64,000 nt of DNA from Cheiracanthium punctorium. Its lineage: Eukaryota > Arthropoda > Arachnida > Araneae > Cheiracanthiidae. Positions 45,816-56,374 of this stretch are shown piece after piece. Under the pieces are notes generated by a model. That model searched no databases. It saw nothing but the letters and a program-made list of their open reading frames with translations, and had not been told where the DNA came from. Every line of letters begins with the position of its first letter. The first letter of the stretch is position 1. The position numbers and the translations under genes are program-made. Where the stretch lies: NCBI GenBank assembly GCA_038373885.1, contig JAWZYV010011610.1:434001-498000 (forward strand), written 5' to 3'.

Positions 45816-46548
45816 TCAAAAACACTAACTACGCTACTGCTTTAGACCCTATTTTGTATTTCTCTGAATTACGAAAGAAAAGAAAATAATTCCCCTTAAA
45901 CGACAAACAAGGTAAAAAAAATATCTTAAACGAAATCTGCAGCAATAAAGCGAAATGTTATTTTGCTTACTACAAAGTCCTTTTGTGAGAGCGCTTAATA
46001 CCGCCCCTGTATCCTTCATTAAAAGTGACAAGCACAATCCTAACTTTATTTCATTCTATTTCCCTTCACATGAAAACCCGCCACCATGTAAACTTAACGT
46101 TCCGTTTTTTTTTTTTTTTTTTTTTTTTGAGGGTGGGGGCAGGGGGACATATATTGAAGTTAAAAGTAGAAAAGGGATGTTGCTATTTAAACAAATATTA
46201 AACCAGCCAGACAAGTTGGAAGGAGGGAGTACCCCCGAGGGAAAAAGGTTTAAACAACTTTGAGACACCCCCCCACTCTTCCACGAGCATTGGCGTAAAT
46301 TGGCATGTAATATTTGGATGGGGTGACAAAATGTTTCCGATTGTAGAAAATATCGTTATTATAAATAGCTCTGATACTTGAATTTTCTTAATTTTTTTTT
46401 CGGGGGGGGGATTGACCCCTCTTGCCCTTAGGAAGTAACGCCTATGCCCCCCGCCAAAAGCAAACGATGTTCGACCCACTCCACACCCACAGACAGATGA
46501 AACTTTAAATCCGACCACCAACCAAGAAATGAAACAACAAAGATTCGA

Positions 46549-46711
46549 AAAAAAACTTCAATTAAATGAAACATCCTTTCAACTCTTTTCGACTCCTTTC
46601 GACTCTGAGTCGATAGAAGATTCGAAAAAAACCCTCCAATTAAATGAAACATCCTTTCAACTCTTTTCGACTCCTTTCGACTCTGAGTCGATAGAAGATT
46701 CGAAAAACTAA
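46549..46711. repeat. 79-bp tandem duplication
   Basis: Two near-identical copies of a unit containing TTAAATGAAACATCCTTTCA and GACTCTGAGTCGATAGAAG. A 60-codon frame through it simply repeats itself. Confidence 0.85.
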
Positions 46712-47105
46712 CAAATCTCAACGATCGTATACAATCACCGAAACAGAGCGAAACACTGAATCAGTGAAGATTCGTTGCTGCACCAACTCAGTGACCAACT
46801 CAGCCCACCCACTCATTTGCTGTTTCAAATCATCTATCGACTCAGAGTCGAAAAGAGTCGAAAAGAGTCGTAAAGAGTCGAAAAGAGTTGAAAGAGTAAG
46901 GGAAAATCTCTGGGACCGGCAAAGGGAAAATAAGTTTTCCTTCCCTTCGAACTTGGAATGTATTTCCCCACAGTTGAGGGCTTGAGATTCGAATCAGTAG
47001 AGAGTGAGTGTAAAGACTGAGCCACTCAGTACCAAGATTCGAATCACTGATTCGACTCATCGAATCATTGGCCATCTCTACTGGGAGTCTCCATGAGGGA
47101 GTCTC

Positions 47106-47258
47106 CATGGGCACCGGCAGCATAGCGCAAGGGGGGGCAATGCCCCCCTGGATTTTTGTATGCAGTGTTTTCCCTTACTTTTTTGCTCTTTCCAACATGG
47201 TAACCATACGTTGAAGTAGTCTTTGCCCCCCCTGGGAAGTATTCTGCCGGCGCCCATG
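47106..47258. mobile_element. MITE with 8-bp TSD, 153 bp
   Basis: Perfect 8-bp TSD GGAGTCTC at 47098-47105 and 47259-47266. The inverted ends are CATGGGCACCGGCAG and CTGCCGGCGCCCATG. TSD length suggests hAT, though the CATGGGCGCCGG end differs from the others here. It sits 17 bp outside the 2.2-kb hAT-Ac. Confidence 0.85.
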
Positions 47259-47399
47259 GGAGTCTCAAGCCCCTGACCCCCATTTTTCTAAGCCACTGGC
47301 CTGCAAACTGTAATGCATTGGAATTCTTTCGCTTGCTCTTGTGAAAGAACTACTCATGCCGTATACACCACATGCAAAAGCACATACGCATACCGCATG

Positions 47400-47652
47400 A
47401 AGTGGCGGATACAGAATTTTTTTGGGGGGCAGAGGCTAATTCTTGAAAAAAAAAGCTCATTTGATATAGACAAAATTTACGGTAAAGCAAAATGTCACTG
47501 TGAAACAATAAAAATTTTTTCGGGAAGGGTTAATTTATAAAAGAAGCTTATTTCACCAAAACAAAGTGTACAGTGAAGCGAAATGTCACCCTTTATCAAT
47601 GTCTTTGGGAGGAAATGGATGTCCCCTACCCCCTTCCTTGAATCCATCCCTG
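47400..47652. mobile_element. hAT-type MITE, 253 bp
   Basis: Starts AAGTGGCGGATACAGAAT (C to A at base 1) and ends TGAATCCATCCCTG. Flanks ACCGCATG and ACTACATG match at 6 of 8. The interior is shared with 33103-33535. Confidence 0.6.
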
Positions 47653-47660
47653 ACTACATG

Positions 47661-48270
47661 ATTACACTACATAGAAGTATCATATAATGGTTTTTGCAGC
47701 AATCAATGCTTATGTTTATGGCTGCTATAGCAGGGACGACAATCATACTGATTGGCGGCCAAATAAAAAGGCGAATTGAAATTAACTGCATTTTTCGGTT
47801 TTGCAGGAAAATATTCAAAAGTACCTCTTTATTGAAAACTAGCCTATTAATCGATATCATTAATTTTATTACTTCCCGCTGGGCTCTATGCAAACACATT
47901 TCGAATTCAATTTGCATTTATTTGCATGCATTCCCATGTTTTTGGAAAAGGGACATTTCTTGAGCGATAACGACAACAGACCTTGACTATTTTTTGTCTT
48001 TTTTCATCTTCTCCTGGATTTGTTTCAGGATTTTCTCGAAGAGAGACGAATGTTGGCACACTGCCACTGTAACGGATTTAACCCTGCGTATATGTTTGGC
48101 ATATAAAACATGTTTGTAAACAGCAGTCATATGTTACCCTGACAATGCAATGAACCGCTGATGCCGCTCAGCTGTACGTTTTCGACGCGATTAACGTTGA
48201 CAAGGATCTACGACAGCTTAACTAGACTTGCCATGGATTTGAGCTCTGAGTGGGACTTGAATCAAAATAG
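47661..48270. other. Noncoding stretch, no gene recognised
   Basis: Overlapping frames of 87 and 89 codons on opposite strands (47654-47963) have no domain that I recognise. No repeat structure was seen. Confidence 0.4.
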
Positions 48271-48319
48271 GTGCTTATCAGGGGCGTAGCCTGAGGGGAG
48301 GCTGATTGGGCTGCAGCCA

Positions 48320-50373
48320 ACCCATTAAAAGTTGGCCCCCCCCTTGACATAAAAAAAGTCGTGCTATATACCAATCGTTAGATCATCGTTAGATCAGGAT
48401 TGATCAACAACTCCCGTCGTTAGATCAACTCCCCGGACAAAGTTATTAAGTAAAAATTTCAGGGGGGGCTAATTTTAAAAAAAATTAAAAATTGAAAATA
48501 CTGTTCAAAAATAAAACCATTAACTCAAAAACCCTCGACTGAGGTTAGATCAATCATTTTTAGCGTTAGATCAACCTCCAAAGTACCCGAAAAACGGGTA
48601 CAAAGTATCCCCGAAAATTAGAAGTTAGCCCCCCCCTTGTCGGAAATTCAAACTGATTTCGATGTCATCAGACGTAGAATCGTTATAGATCAGACAGAAA
48701 AAAACATTTTAAGCGTTAGATCAACCTCCAAAGTGCCCGACAAGGGGGGGGGGGCTAACTTTTAATTTTCGGGCATAATTATACCCGTTTTTCGGGCAGT
48801 TCGGAGTTTGATCTAACGCTGAAAATGGTTTTTCTGTCTGATCTAACGATTCTACGTCTGATGACATCGAAATCAGTTTGAATTTCCGACAAGGGGGGGG
48901 GGGCTAACTTGTAATTTTCGGGCATAATTGTACCCGTTTTTCTGGCACTTTGGAGGTTGATCTAACGCTGAAAATGGTTTTTCTGTCTGATCTAGCGATT
49001 CTGCGTCTGATGACATCGAAATCAGTTTGAATTTCCGCCAAGGGGGGGCTAACTTTTAATTTTCGGGCATAATTTTACCCGTTTTTCGGGCACTTTGGAG
49101 GTTGATCTAAAGCTGAAAATCGTTTTTCTGTCTGATCTAACGATTCTGCGTCTCATGACATCAAAATCAGTTTGAACTTCCGACAAGGGGGGGCTAACTT
49201 TTAATTTTCGGGCATAATTATACCCGTTTTTCGTGCAGTTCGGAGTTTGATGTAACGCTGAAAATGGTTTTTCTGTCTGATCTAACGATTCTGCGTCTGA
49301 TAACATCGAAATCAGTTTGAATTTCCGCCAAGGGGGGGGGCTAACTTTTAATTTTCGGGCATAATTTTACCCGTTTTTCGGGCACTTTGGAGGTTGATCT
49401 AACGCTGAAAATGGTTTTTCTGTCTGATCTAACGATTCTACGTCTGATGACATCGAAATCAGTGTGAATTTCCGACAAGGGGGGGCTAACTTGTAATTTT
49501 TGGGCATAATTGTACCCGTTTTTCTGGCACTTTGGAGGTTGATCTAACGCTGAAAATGGTTTTTCTGTCTGATCTAACGATTCTACGTCTGATGACATCG
49601 AAATCAGTGTGAATTTCCGACAAGGGGGGGCTAACTTGTAATTTTTGGGCATAATTGTACCCGTTTTTCTGGCACTTTGGAGGTTGATCTAACGCTGAAA
49701 ATGGTTTTTCTGTCTGATCCAACGATTCTGCGTCTGATGACATCGAAATCAGTTTGAATTTCCGCCAAGGGGGGGCTAACTTTTAATTTTCGGGCACAAT
49801 TATACCCGTTTTTCGGGCAGTTCGGAGTTTGATCTAACGCTGAAAATGGTTTTTCTGTCTGATCTAACGATTCTGCGTCTGATAACATCGAAATCAGTTT
49901 GAATTTCCGCCAAGGGGGGGCTAACTTTTAATTTTCGGGCATAATTATACCCGTTTTTCGGGCAGTTCGGAGTTTGATCTAACGCTGAAAATGGTTTTTC
50001 TGTCTGATCTAACGATTCTGCGTCTGATAACATCGAAATCAGTTTGAATTTCCGCCAAGGGGGGGCTAACTTTTAATTTTCGGGCATAATTGTACCCGTT
50101 TTTCTGGCACTTTGGAGGTTGATCTAACGCTAAAAATGATTGATCTAACCTCAGTCGAGGGTTTTTGAGTTAATGGTTTTATTTTTGAACAGTATTTTCA
50201 ATTTTTAATTTTTTTAAAATTTAGCCCCCCCTGAAAATTTTACTTAATAACTTCGTCCGGGGAGTTGATCTAACGACGGGAGTTGTTGATCAATCCTGAT
50301 CTAACGATGATCTAACGATTGGTATATAGCACGACTTTTTTTTATGTCAAGGGGGGGCCAACTTTTAATGGGT
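48320..50373. mobile_element. Fold-back (MULE-like) element with satellite array
   Basis: A 9-bp duplication CTGCAGCCA flanks it (48311-48319, 50374-50382). The arms are long and nearly identical: left 48320 to about 48600 (ACCCATTAAAAGTTGGCC...) and right about 50100-50373 (...GGCCAACTTTTAATGGGT). Between them is an array of 145-bp units. A 9-bp TSD with long TIRs built around tandem repeats fits fold-back elements related to Mutator-like transposons. There is no transposase frame, so mobilisation in trans is inferred. Confidence 0.75.
48742..50120 (+). repeat. About 145-bp tandem satellite, roughly ten units
   Basis: Units start at about 48742, 48891, 49040, 49185, 49330, 49477, 49622, 49767, 49912 and 50057. 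Each has CAAGGGGGGGCTAACTTTTA, GGGCATAATT-TACCCG, GGAGGTTGATCTAACGCTG, TCTGTCTGATCTAACGATTC and GATGACATCGAAATCAG. The left edge (about 48560-48741) holds 1.3 units in the opposite orientation, with a sharp switch at 48741. Variants (GTGTGAATTT, TTTTTGGGC) are shared by adjacent units, indicating local amplification. The minus-strand frames of 77-103 codons through it are artefacts. Confidence 0.9.
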
Positions 50374-50507
50374 CTGCAGCCACCCCCCTTCAAACGGTAT
50401 CCTTTACTTAGCTGACAATTTGATATTTAGCTTACAATTGAACATTAGCTTACAATTTGATACACCCCCCCCAGAAATAAAATTATGACTACGGTACTGG
50501 TGCTTAT

Positions 50508-53500
50508 GGATTTTGCCAATTTACTAATCATGTGCAAGGGGCAGGTTCTCATTGAAGGCAGGGCATTCGGAATAGGTGCCCTCAACCAGCGTCGATGGAA
50601 TATTAACCGCCAGTTTCACTGTTTACATTCATGATGAAGGATGATTTTTTGGCAATGTAAACTTATACGCATTTCAAGGGACCTACTTAAAATCGCGCAT
50701 AAATGAGAAAATCTTATTTTGCCTCTTCATGTAAATTATGAGAAACAAAACACTGAAAAAAAAAAAAAAACACTGAAAAAAAACAAGAACAAATGCTTAA
50801 TAATATTTTTTCAGTTAAAATGAGTAATTTAAGAAAAATATTTAAATGTACAATTTAGTTTAGCATTTTAAATTCAAAAATAAATGAGATACCTGTATCA
50901 TTATTTTCCTATTTCTCGTGACGGGATCTTCCGAATCACGCAAAAGAGAGACGCCTATAACTGAGAGGTGCATAAGTGTGAGGTCACTCTATACGTTTTT
51001 AATTTTTCGAGTTATCCCAAATTAACTCTTTATACATGCAGACTGACTGGCATGGTTCTTTGAATACCCCTGTTGCGGTAATCGCTTACACGCGAGTGCA
51101 TGTGCTGGAGTGCAGCAGGGACAGTCAAAGACTCAAAGGGGACAGTCAAAGACTCAAAAAGACTCAGGGACAGTCATACCGGGAAGCAACGATGGGTACA
51201 GGAGGGAGAATCGCTGCTGTTGCATCCTTGCAACGATGTGAGCAAACAGATAAAAGTTGCTTTCATTGACGTCAATCTGGCAGTGGAAATATGCGCTCCC
51301 TCTCAAGGGTGCATATTTCCATTGCAGGGTAGCAATTGGAGGTGCAGGTAGAGCCCATGTCTGCCAGATCCTAGTCCTGCCATATCCTAGATACGCTACT
51401 GGTGTCCTGGTAAACTAAAAAAATAATAAACTAATGCTACTTAACACCATTTTCAGCAGGGTACACGGTATAGTAGATAAGAATAATACACGTATGTATA
51501 TATTTCGTAGCAACAGATTGAATATTTGCGGCAGTTCGAGAACGGACAAGCAGACAGCTGAACTGAAGTCGTAAACACTTTTTGAACTTTGCAGGAAAAT
51601 ATTAGAAACAGAATTTGAGAAGAAAGAAACCAGATGAAGAAAAGTTGGAAGCCATTTTCTGTAAAGGATCAACACGGAGGTGGTTTTTAAGTTTTTCTTC
51701 TTTCTTTTCAGGGAGAGCTAGCTACCTCATCTTCATTCATTTATGCGCTATCCGACATGAAAAAAAAAAAAAAAAAAAGACGCGAGCAACAACACCGGAG
51801 TTTATTTGCATACGTTCTGTTTATGATCACGACTTTTTCTCTCTGTGTGAGTGTGTTGTTACCACTCTGCCAGAAGATCAACGACCCATGTCTTTTCGAA
51901 TTCTCTCTCACAAACAACTTTCACTAGGAGGACTTCATTTAGTGGAATACTCACTCTTTTGCGTAGAACTATTTTTTTTTCTCTCTTTCTAAATAGGCCA
52001 GAGTAGGCCGGGGCCTAAGGCGGTATCCCCCATTAAAAAGTATTTGTCCACGAACACATCCGTTTCGTCGGGACAGGTGGTCACTTTCGATGTCATGCTA
52101 TCCCCACAATACTACATGAATGTGAATTATGTGTGTTGTTTTAAAAATCTACCCCTTAGAAACAGTAAGCTACTTCCGTAAAAATTTCAAAGCTATTGCT
52201 CTTTCACTTCAAGTCAATATTTTCCCCTAAAATACAATTTTAAAACTGACAGCGCACTGACAGATGCATGGGATACAAAAGTAGAAGGAGCATGCTCTGA
52301 GCTGCGGACTTTAAGTTTGCCTATGGCGGCATAGCCCTATATGCGGCCCTGTTTTCCAGCTGGGAATTTACTCGACACTTTGTGTAACTTTCTCCTCAGA
52401 GTCACATATCTTGTTTGTTTTAAACTGAAACAAGAAATATTTATAATTCCAGATGCATACATTTTTAAACACTCTCCAAGACATTTGGTATATCTGTGTA
52501 AATCGGGGGCTCATTCCTATGCATAGGGTCTTTCATTAAGACTGATACTTTAAAAAAAATTCAATAATGATAATAATTTTAACAAAGTTCAACTATCATA
52601 GTAAATTCTGCTTTTTTTTTTTAGCTTAGACATTGCAGTTATGTTCTAAACAAAATATCTTTCAAATGTCCATACGGCTTTGAACATACTGACGCAAACG
52701 ACGGATCTTCAATTGTTAATCACTCTGTTTAGCATAATTGGGTCTTGTCATCTACAGCCGATAACCTGACGAATATTCACCTCCAAATGTCCTTAAGTTG
52801 GTGGGTTGTCAGCATAGACCTGGGTTTGATAAAAATGACCCAGAGACATAACCCATGAGTGTTAAATTACACGATATTGGCGGGGAATTAACAAATCCAC
52901 GTCTTCAAATGATCCGGTCGCCAAATTTCTCTCTCAGCAAATCGAGTGTAGCATCAGCTATGTGATATTTCTGAACGATATTTTGTTCAGAACATAACTA
53001 CAGTGTGTAGTCTTCAAAATATAGCACAGTTTAATTTGATAGGTTGAGTTTTTTTTTTTTTTAATTCAAATTTCAAAACGTATCACTCTTGATGAAGCAA
53101 CTTATATTAGGCTCAGTAAACTTTAGTCTATGGTCCACGAACAATTTAGGGGAGGCCACGACACAAAATCAAAGTTGTAAATAAATCATGCTTTGAAAGT
53201 TTATTTCAGTGTTTGCCAACTTACATAAGTCTGAAAATAATGATAATTTGCGAAGCTACACACAAAACCCTTTAATAGCTATTATTGGTTGAAGTTCGAA
53301 TTGATGTATACTGGAAAATTTGAAGATTATACAGCAGGAAGTTATGTGTTCTTTTATGATGTTAATTTACAAGCATCTAATAGATTATGATTCATTTTGC
53401 ATAACTAAAGTAAGCATATTTATCACTACATCCACCTGCAGTCTTTTAATTCTGTATTTTCAGCAATTATTTGTATTTGAATTTTTAAGAGTTTTTCTTT

Positions 53501-54300
53501 TTTTAACTCTTTTTGTGTTAAAAAATGGCTGAATTAATTTTTTTTCTTTTTATAAAAAATTCTGTTTAGAAATAAATACCAAGTACATTTTTTTTTTTTT
53601 TTTTAAGGAATCATATTTACTTTTCTTCCATACAACCTAGCCCTTTAGTGACTATAAAATCCACTGGGTATTCTACACTCCGCTAAATATATTGTTCGCA
53701 CATCCTTTGTCGAATCCTAATCTCCCCCCCCCGCCCCTGAAACACAAACTTTCTTCCCCCCCCCCTCTTCTTCTTAGACAGATAAAACTTCTTGGATCAA
53801 ATCCGTTCTGATTGCTGAAAGAACGAAAAATTCCTTGGGAACAGCAAGAACACATCACCTTGTTCGAACTAAAGAAAGAAAAATATGGGACATTTGCGCC
53901 CTGGATGAAACCAGAAAATCGATCCCGTACCAGAAAAGAAGAAAGTTCGAAAGCCGGATAGAAAGCCGCATCGTGCTTTATCGAAGCATCTTAAGAAGTT
54001 CTTCAGTTCCAGTGAGGGACTGTGAGAAATTCTAGGAATGCTTTTCCTTCTCTTCTCTAAGCAAAATGGCTCCCCAATCGATGCTGTAATGACCAGAATT
54101 AGGGTGATCTTAATAAATACAGCTATCTTCGTAACTGATTACAACAATTTATGATTACGATTATTGACAGTTTTCAGAAAGATTAATTACCGTTGACTTC
54201 GTAAAAATATATGTAATGTAAAAATTTTACATTATAATTTTTGTAAGCAATTACTCAGTTGATTACAATTCTTTTGAAGTCTTTAGATAAATAAGTTCAT
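50508..54300. other. Noncoding stretch, hairpin at 51280
   Basis: Mostly AT-rich. 51120-51175 repeats GACAGTCAAAGACTCAAA about three times. ATACGCTACTG at 51391-51401 is an orphan hAT-like end, and GGCCGGGGCCTAAGG/CGGCCCTG (52007, 52343) may be another without TSD. Short low-complexity frames only. Confidence 0.4.
51280..51325. repeat. 46-nt hairpin
   Basis: GCAGTGGAAATATGC (51280-51294) pairs with GCATATTTCCATTGC (51311-51325), 15 pairs with one G-U, and the 16-nt loop contains CCCT/AGGG which can pair further. Possibly a MITE remnant or a small structured RNA. Confidence 0.6.
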
Positions 54301-54304
54301 ATAC

Positions 54305-54400
54305 TAGAGATAAATAAGTTCAAACTCACTTTTGAAGGCCCGAGCCCATCACGAAATATAAGCTAATGAAGAAGGTGGAATCTATTATTGTTATTGCAAA
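54305..54400. mobile_element. hAT-Ac fragment, copy 3
   Basis: TAGAGATAAATAAGTTC then TTTTGAAGGCCCGAGCCC and AAATATAAGCTAA match the left part of the copies at 5131 and 26635. The right half is missing. Confidence 0.6.
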
Positions 54401-54781
54401 TTCGTGCAAATAAGCATATTTGAAAAATGAGGTTTTTTTTTTTTATATATATATATTGGTACTTTTCAAAACATTGCCATTATAAAGATGTACATATTCC
54501 TTTTTCGAAGAATTTTTCTAATTGTCTTTCTGCAAATTAGTTGAATTGTTGGAAAATCAGTGCAGTCAAAACATCTTCCTATTTTATTTGTGTCGGGACT
54601 AAAATTATACGCATTTATTATTAGATAGATGTGCGATTAGTTGACTCAGTGAAAGTTACTAAACAAGTGGCAAAATTAATATTTTAGTAAGACATATTAA
54701 GCGACTTTATAAAGGCACATTAAGATTCTTAAAATAAAAATGATTTTTTTTTAATTAAGCTATTGGTTAAGGCAATGCTAC

Positions 54782-54820
54782 TCGCTACACAAGGGCTATC
54801 TGTCTCAGAAGGGATGTCTT
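54782..54820 (-). repeat. SINE tail fragment
   Basis: CGCTACACAAGGGCTATCTG matches the tail side of the SINE copies at 12757 and 27313. Only about 40 bp remain. Confidence 0.5.
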
Positions 54821-55651
54821 ATTTGTTAGAAAAATACACATATACAAAAAAAGGTACTGTACGTACTTTTGATGCGGTACAAAGAGTTTACCATTCTTCA
54901 ACTACAAGTTGGTGATTTTTGCTGCTCAAGAAGGGTACTGCACAATTCGTACCACCCGGGACATACGTATTGTACTATTTTATGTGTATATGTGTTTTAA
55001 TAAGGAAATTTATTTTATTGTGACCTTTTAAAAACAAATTTCTGATCGTTTTTTTGCATTAGAACCTTTCTCTAAATTATCACAACAGGCTTCTAGAGAG
55101 CATTTAAGTAATTTATTTTATTTCCTAAGCCTGAGTCCTTCTCGGACACATTCTGTCTTGTGATATAAGACATTTTGAATTGCAGTCTTTTAAAAATAAG
55201 AGAACTATGACGAGAAAAAAGTTATTTTAAATACTTGGCTCACCAATGTCAGCTGTTTGAAAAATAATGTTTCCTAGAAATCTAGTTTTTAGTTGCACCT
55301 GTCAATTTTTCCGCAATTATTTATAAAAATGACATTAATAGCGTATTGTTTCTTTCTCTGTGAAATATTCTTATAATAAATACCGCAGAAACTCTCACTC
55401 TTTCTCTCGAACGAACTCGCTTGTTTCCAGTTAAAAAACTCTCTATAGAGAAAATTTTGTTGTATGGTGATTAGAGAATTTTGCAGCTACTTAAGTAAAC
55501 ACTACAAACTTAATAAATTTGACAAGTTCAAAAGTATTTAATTATAACTTTCAATTAATAATGAATTAATGTATATCATAAATTAGTTACTATTCTTCAC
55601 TGCATGAATGAAATTCTTAAAAGTGACGACAATCCCCTCATTTAGAGACTA
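54821..55651. other. Noncoding stretch, no gene recognised
   Basis: AT-rich, no repeat ends or RNA genes seen. Confidence 0.45.
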
Positions 55652-55659
55652 TAATAAAA

Positions 55660-55839
55660 CAGAGACGTAGCCAGCTGGTGGGGGTAGGTAATATGGGGCC
55701 TGGGCACTCCCGAAAATTATGTTTTTTTTTTTTTGTTGTTAATTGTATGTCAATAAATGAAGCATTTTTGTGAGAAATTCTAACGTTTTCACTTTTTGGG
55801 CACCCCCAATTTTTATTTTTTTTCCTAGCAACCTCCCTG
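55660..55839. mobile_element. hAT-type MITE, 180 bp
   Basis: The ends are CAGAGACGTAGCCAGC and CTAGCAACCTCCCTG. The TSD is TAATAAAA (55652-55659) and TAATGAAA (55840-55847), 7 of 8. GGTGGGGGTAGG and GGGCACCCCCAA lie subterminally. Confidence 0.7.
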
Positions 55840-56117
55840 TAATGAAATAGTACTATTACTTACGTTTATATTTAATTTGAAAAATTCTGTTTTTTTTTTT
55901 TTAATATTGCTTTGCATTCCGTGTTATTAAATTTTCATCTTTTTAAAACTGCACTGAAAGTAGAGCTGGGCGCATTTTCTTTGACATGTAAATCTGTTTT
56001 ACTGGTAGCGGTTTCCAAAATTTTTCTCTGTGCGGACCCCATAAAATCCCTTGAAAATTGGCGAACCTTTAGTGTAGTCGGTAACCAATGGTTTAGAAAC
56101 ATTGTAGCATTTCTGTA

Positions 56118-56366
56118 CTGTGGAGGATCCAGAAATGTTTTTTGAGAGGGGCTAAATTAAAAAAAAAAAAAAGCTTATTTCGTCCAATTGAAATGTACTA
56201 TAAATCAAAATAGTCTAAACCAATGTGCATGCTTTTGGGACGGGCTAAGCTATAAAATATGATCATTTTAGTTATTTAAAGTGTATAATAAAGCAGAATG
56301 TTACCCTTTAGCAATCTCCTTTGGGGGGGCTGAAGCCCCCTAGCCCTTCCCCTGGATCCGCTACTA
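56118..56366. mobile_element. hAT-type MITE, 249 bp
   Basis: Perfect 8-bp TSD TTTCTGTA at 56110-56117 and 56367-56374. The ends are CTGTGGAGGATCCAG and CTGGATCCGCTACTA. The interior (GTTACCCTTTAGCAATCTC, GGGGGGGCTGAAGCCCCC) is the inverse of 33103-33535. Confidence 0.85.
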
Positions 56367-56374
56367 TTTCTGTA

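Larger units (their letters stand above)
44851..47080. mobile_element. hAT-Ac-type element, 2.2 kb
   Basis: Perfect 8-bp TSD CTGGGAGT at 44843-44850 and 47081-47088. The ends are TAGAGATGGGCGGTTCGA and TTGGCCATCTCTA. GATTCGAATC-type palindromes cluster near both ends (44876-44940, 46988-47068), likely transposase-binding repeats. It hosts two further hAT pieces and a 79-bp tandem duplication (46549-46711). No transposase frame is left. Confidence 0.9.
44721..47298. mobile_element. Outermost hAT MITE of a nest
   Basis: The left end CAGTAGCGTAGAAAT and the inverse of the right end, CAGTGGCTTAGAAAA, agree at 12 of 15. Flanks GCCTACAG (44713-44720) and GCCTGCAA (47299-47306) agree at 6 of 8. Removing the two elements inside leaves about 180 bp, the usual MITE size here. 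Confidence is lower because both ends are diverged. Confidence 0.5.
48279..50499. mobile_element. hAT-type MITE split by a fold-back element
   Basis: Perfect 8-bp TSD GTGCTTAT at 48271-48278 and 50500-50507. The ends are CAGGGGCGTAGCCTG and TATGACTACGGTACTG. Its right portion (TTTACTTAGCTGACAATTTG) matches 45696-45815. Removing the insertion (48320-50373 plus one 9-bp TSD copy) leaves about 158 bp. Confidence 0.9.

Noticed and set aside
46529..46721. Repeating frames on both strands
   Set aside because: Explained by the 79-bp tandem duplication.
49049..50033. Five minus-strand open frames of 77-103 codons with repeated RSDRKTIF-like text
   Set aside because: They read through a 145-bp satellite; the period is not a multiple of three and the frames simply restart in each unit.
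48742..50120. CRISPR-like array
   Set aside because: Units are contiguous 145-bp tandem copies without unique spacers, and the setting is eukaryotic.
51990..52352. hAT element with ends CAGAGTAGGCC and CGGCCCTG
   Set aside because: No matching 8-bp flanks and weak inverted ends.
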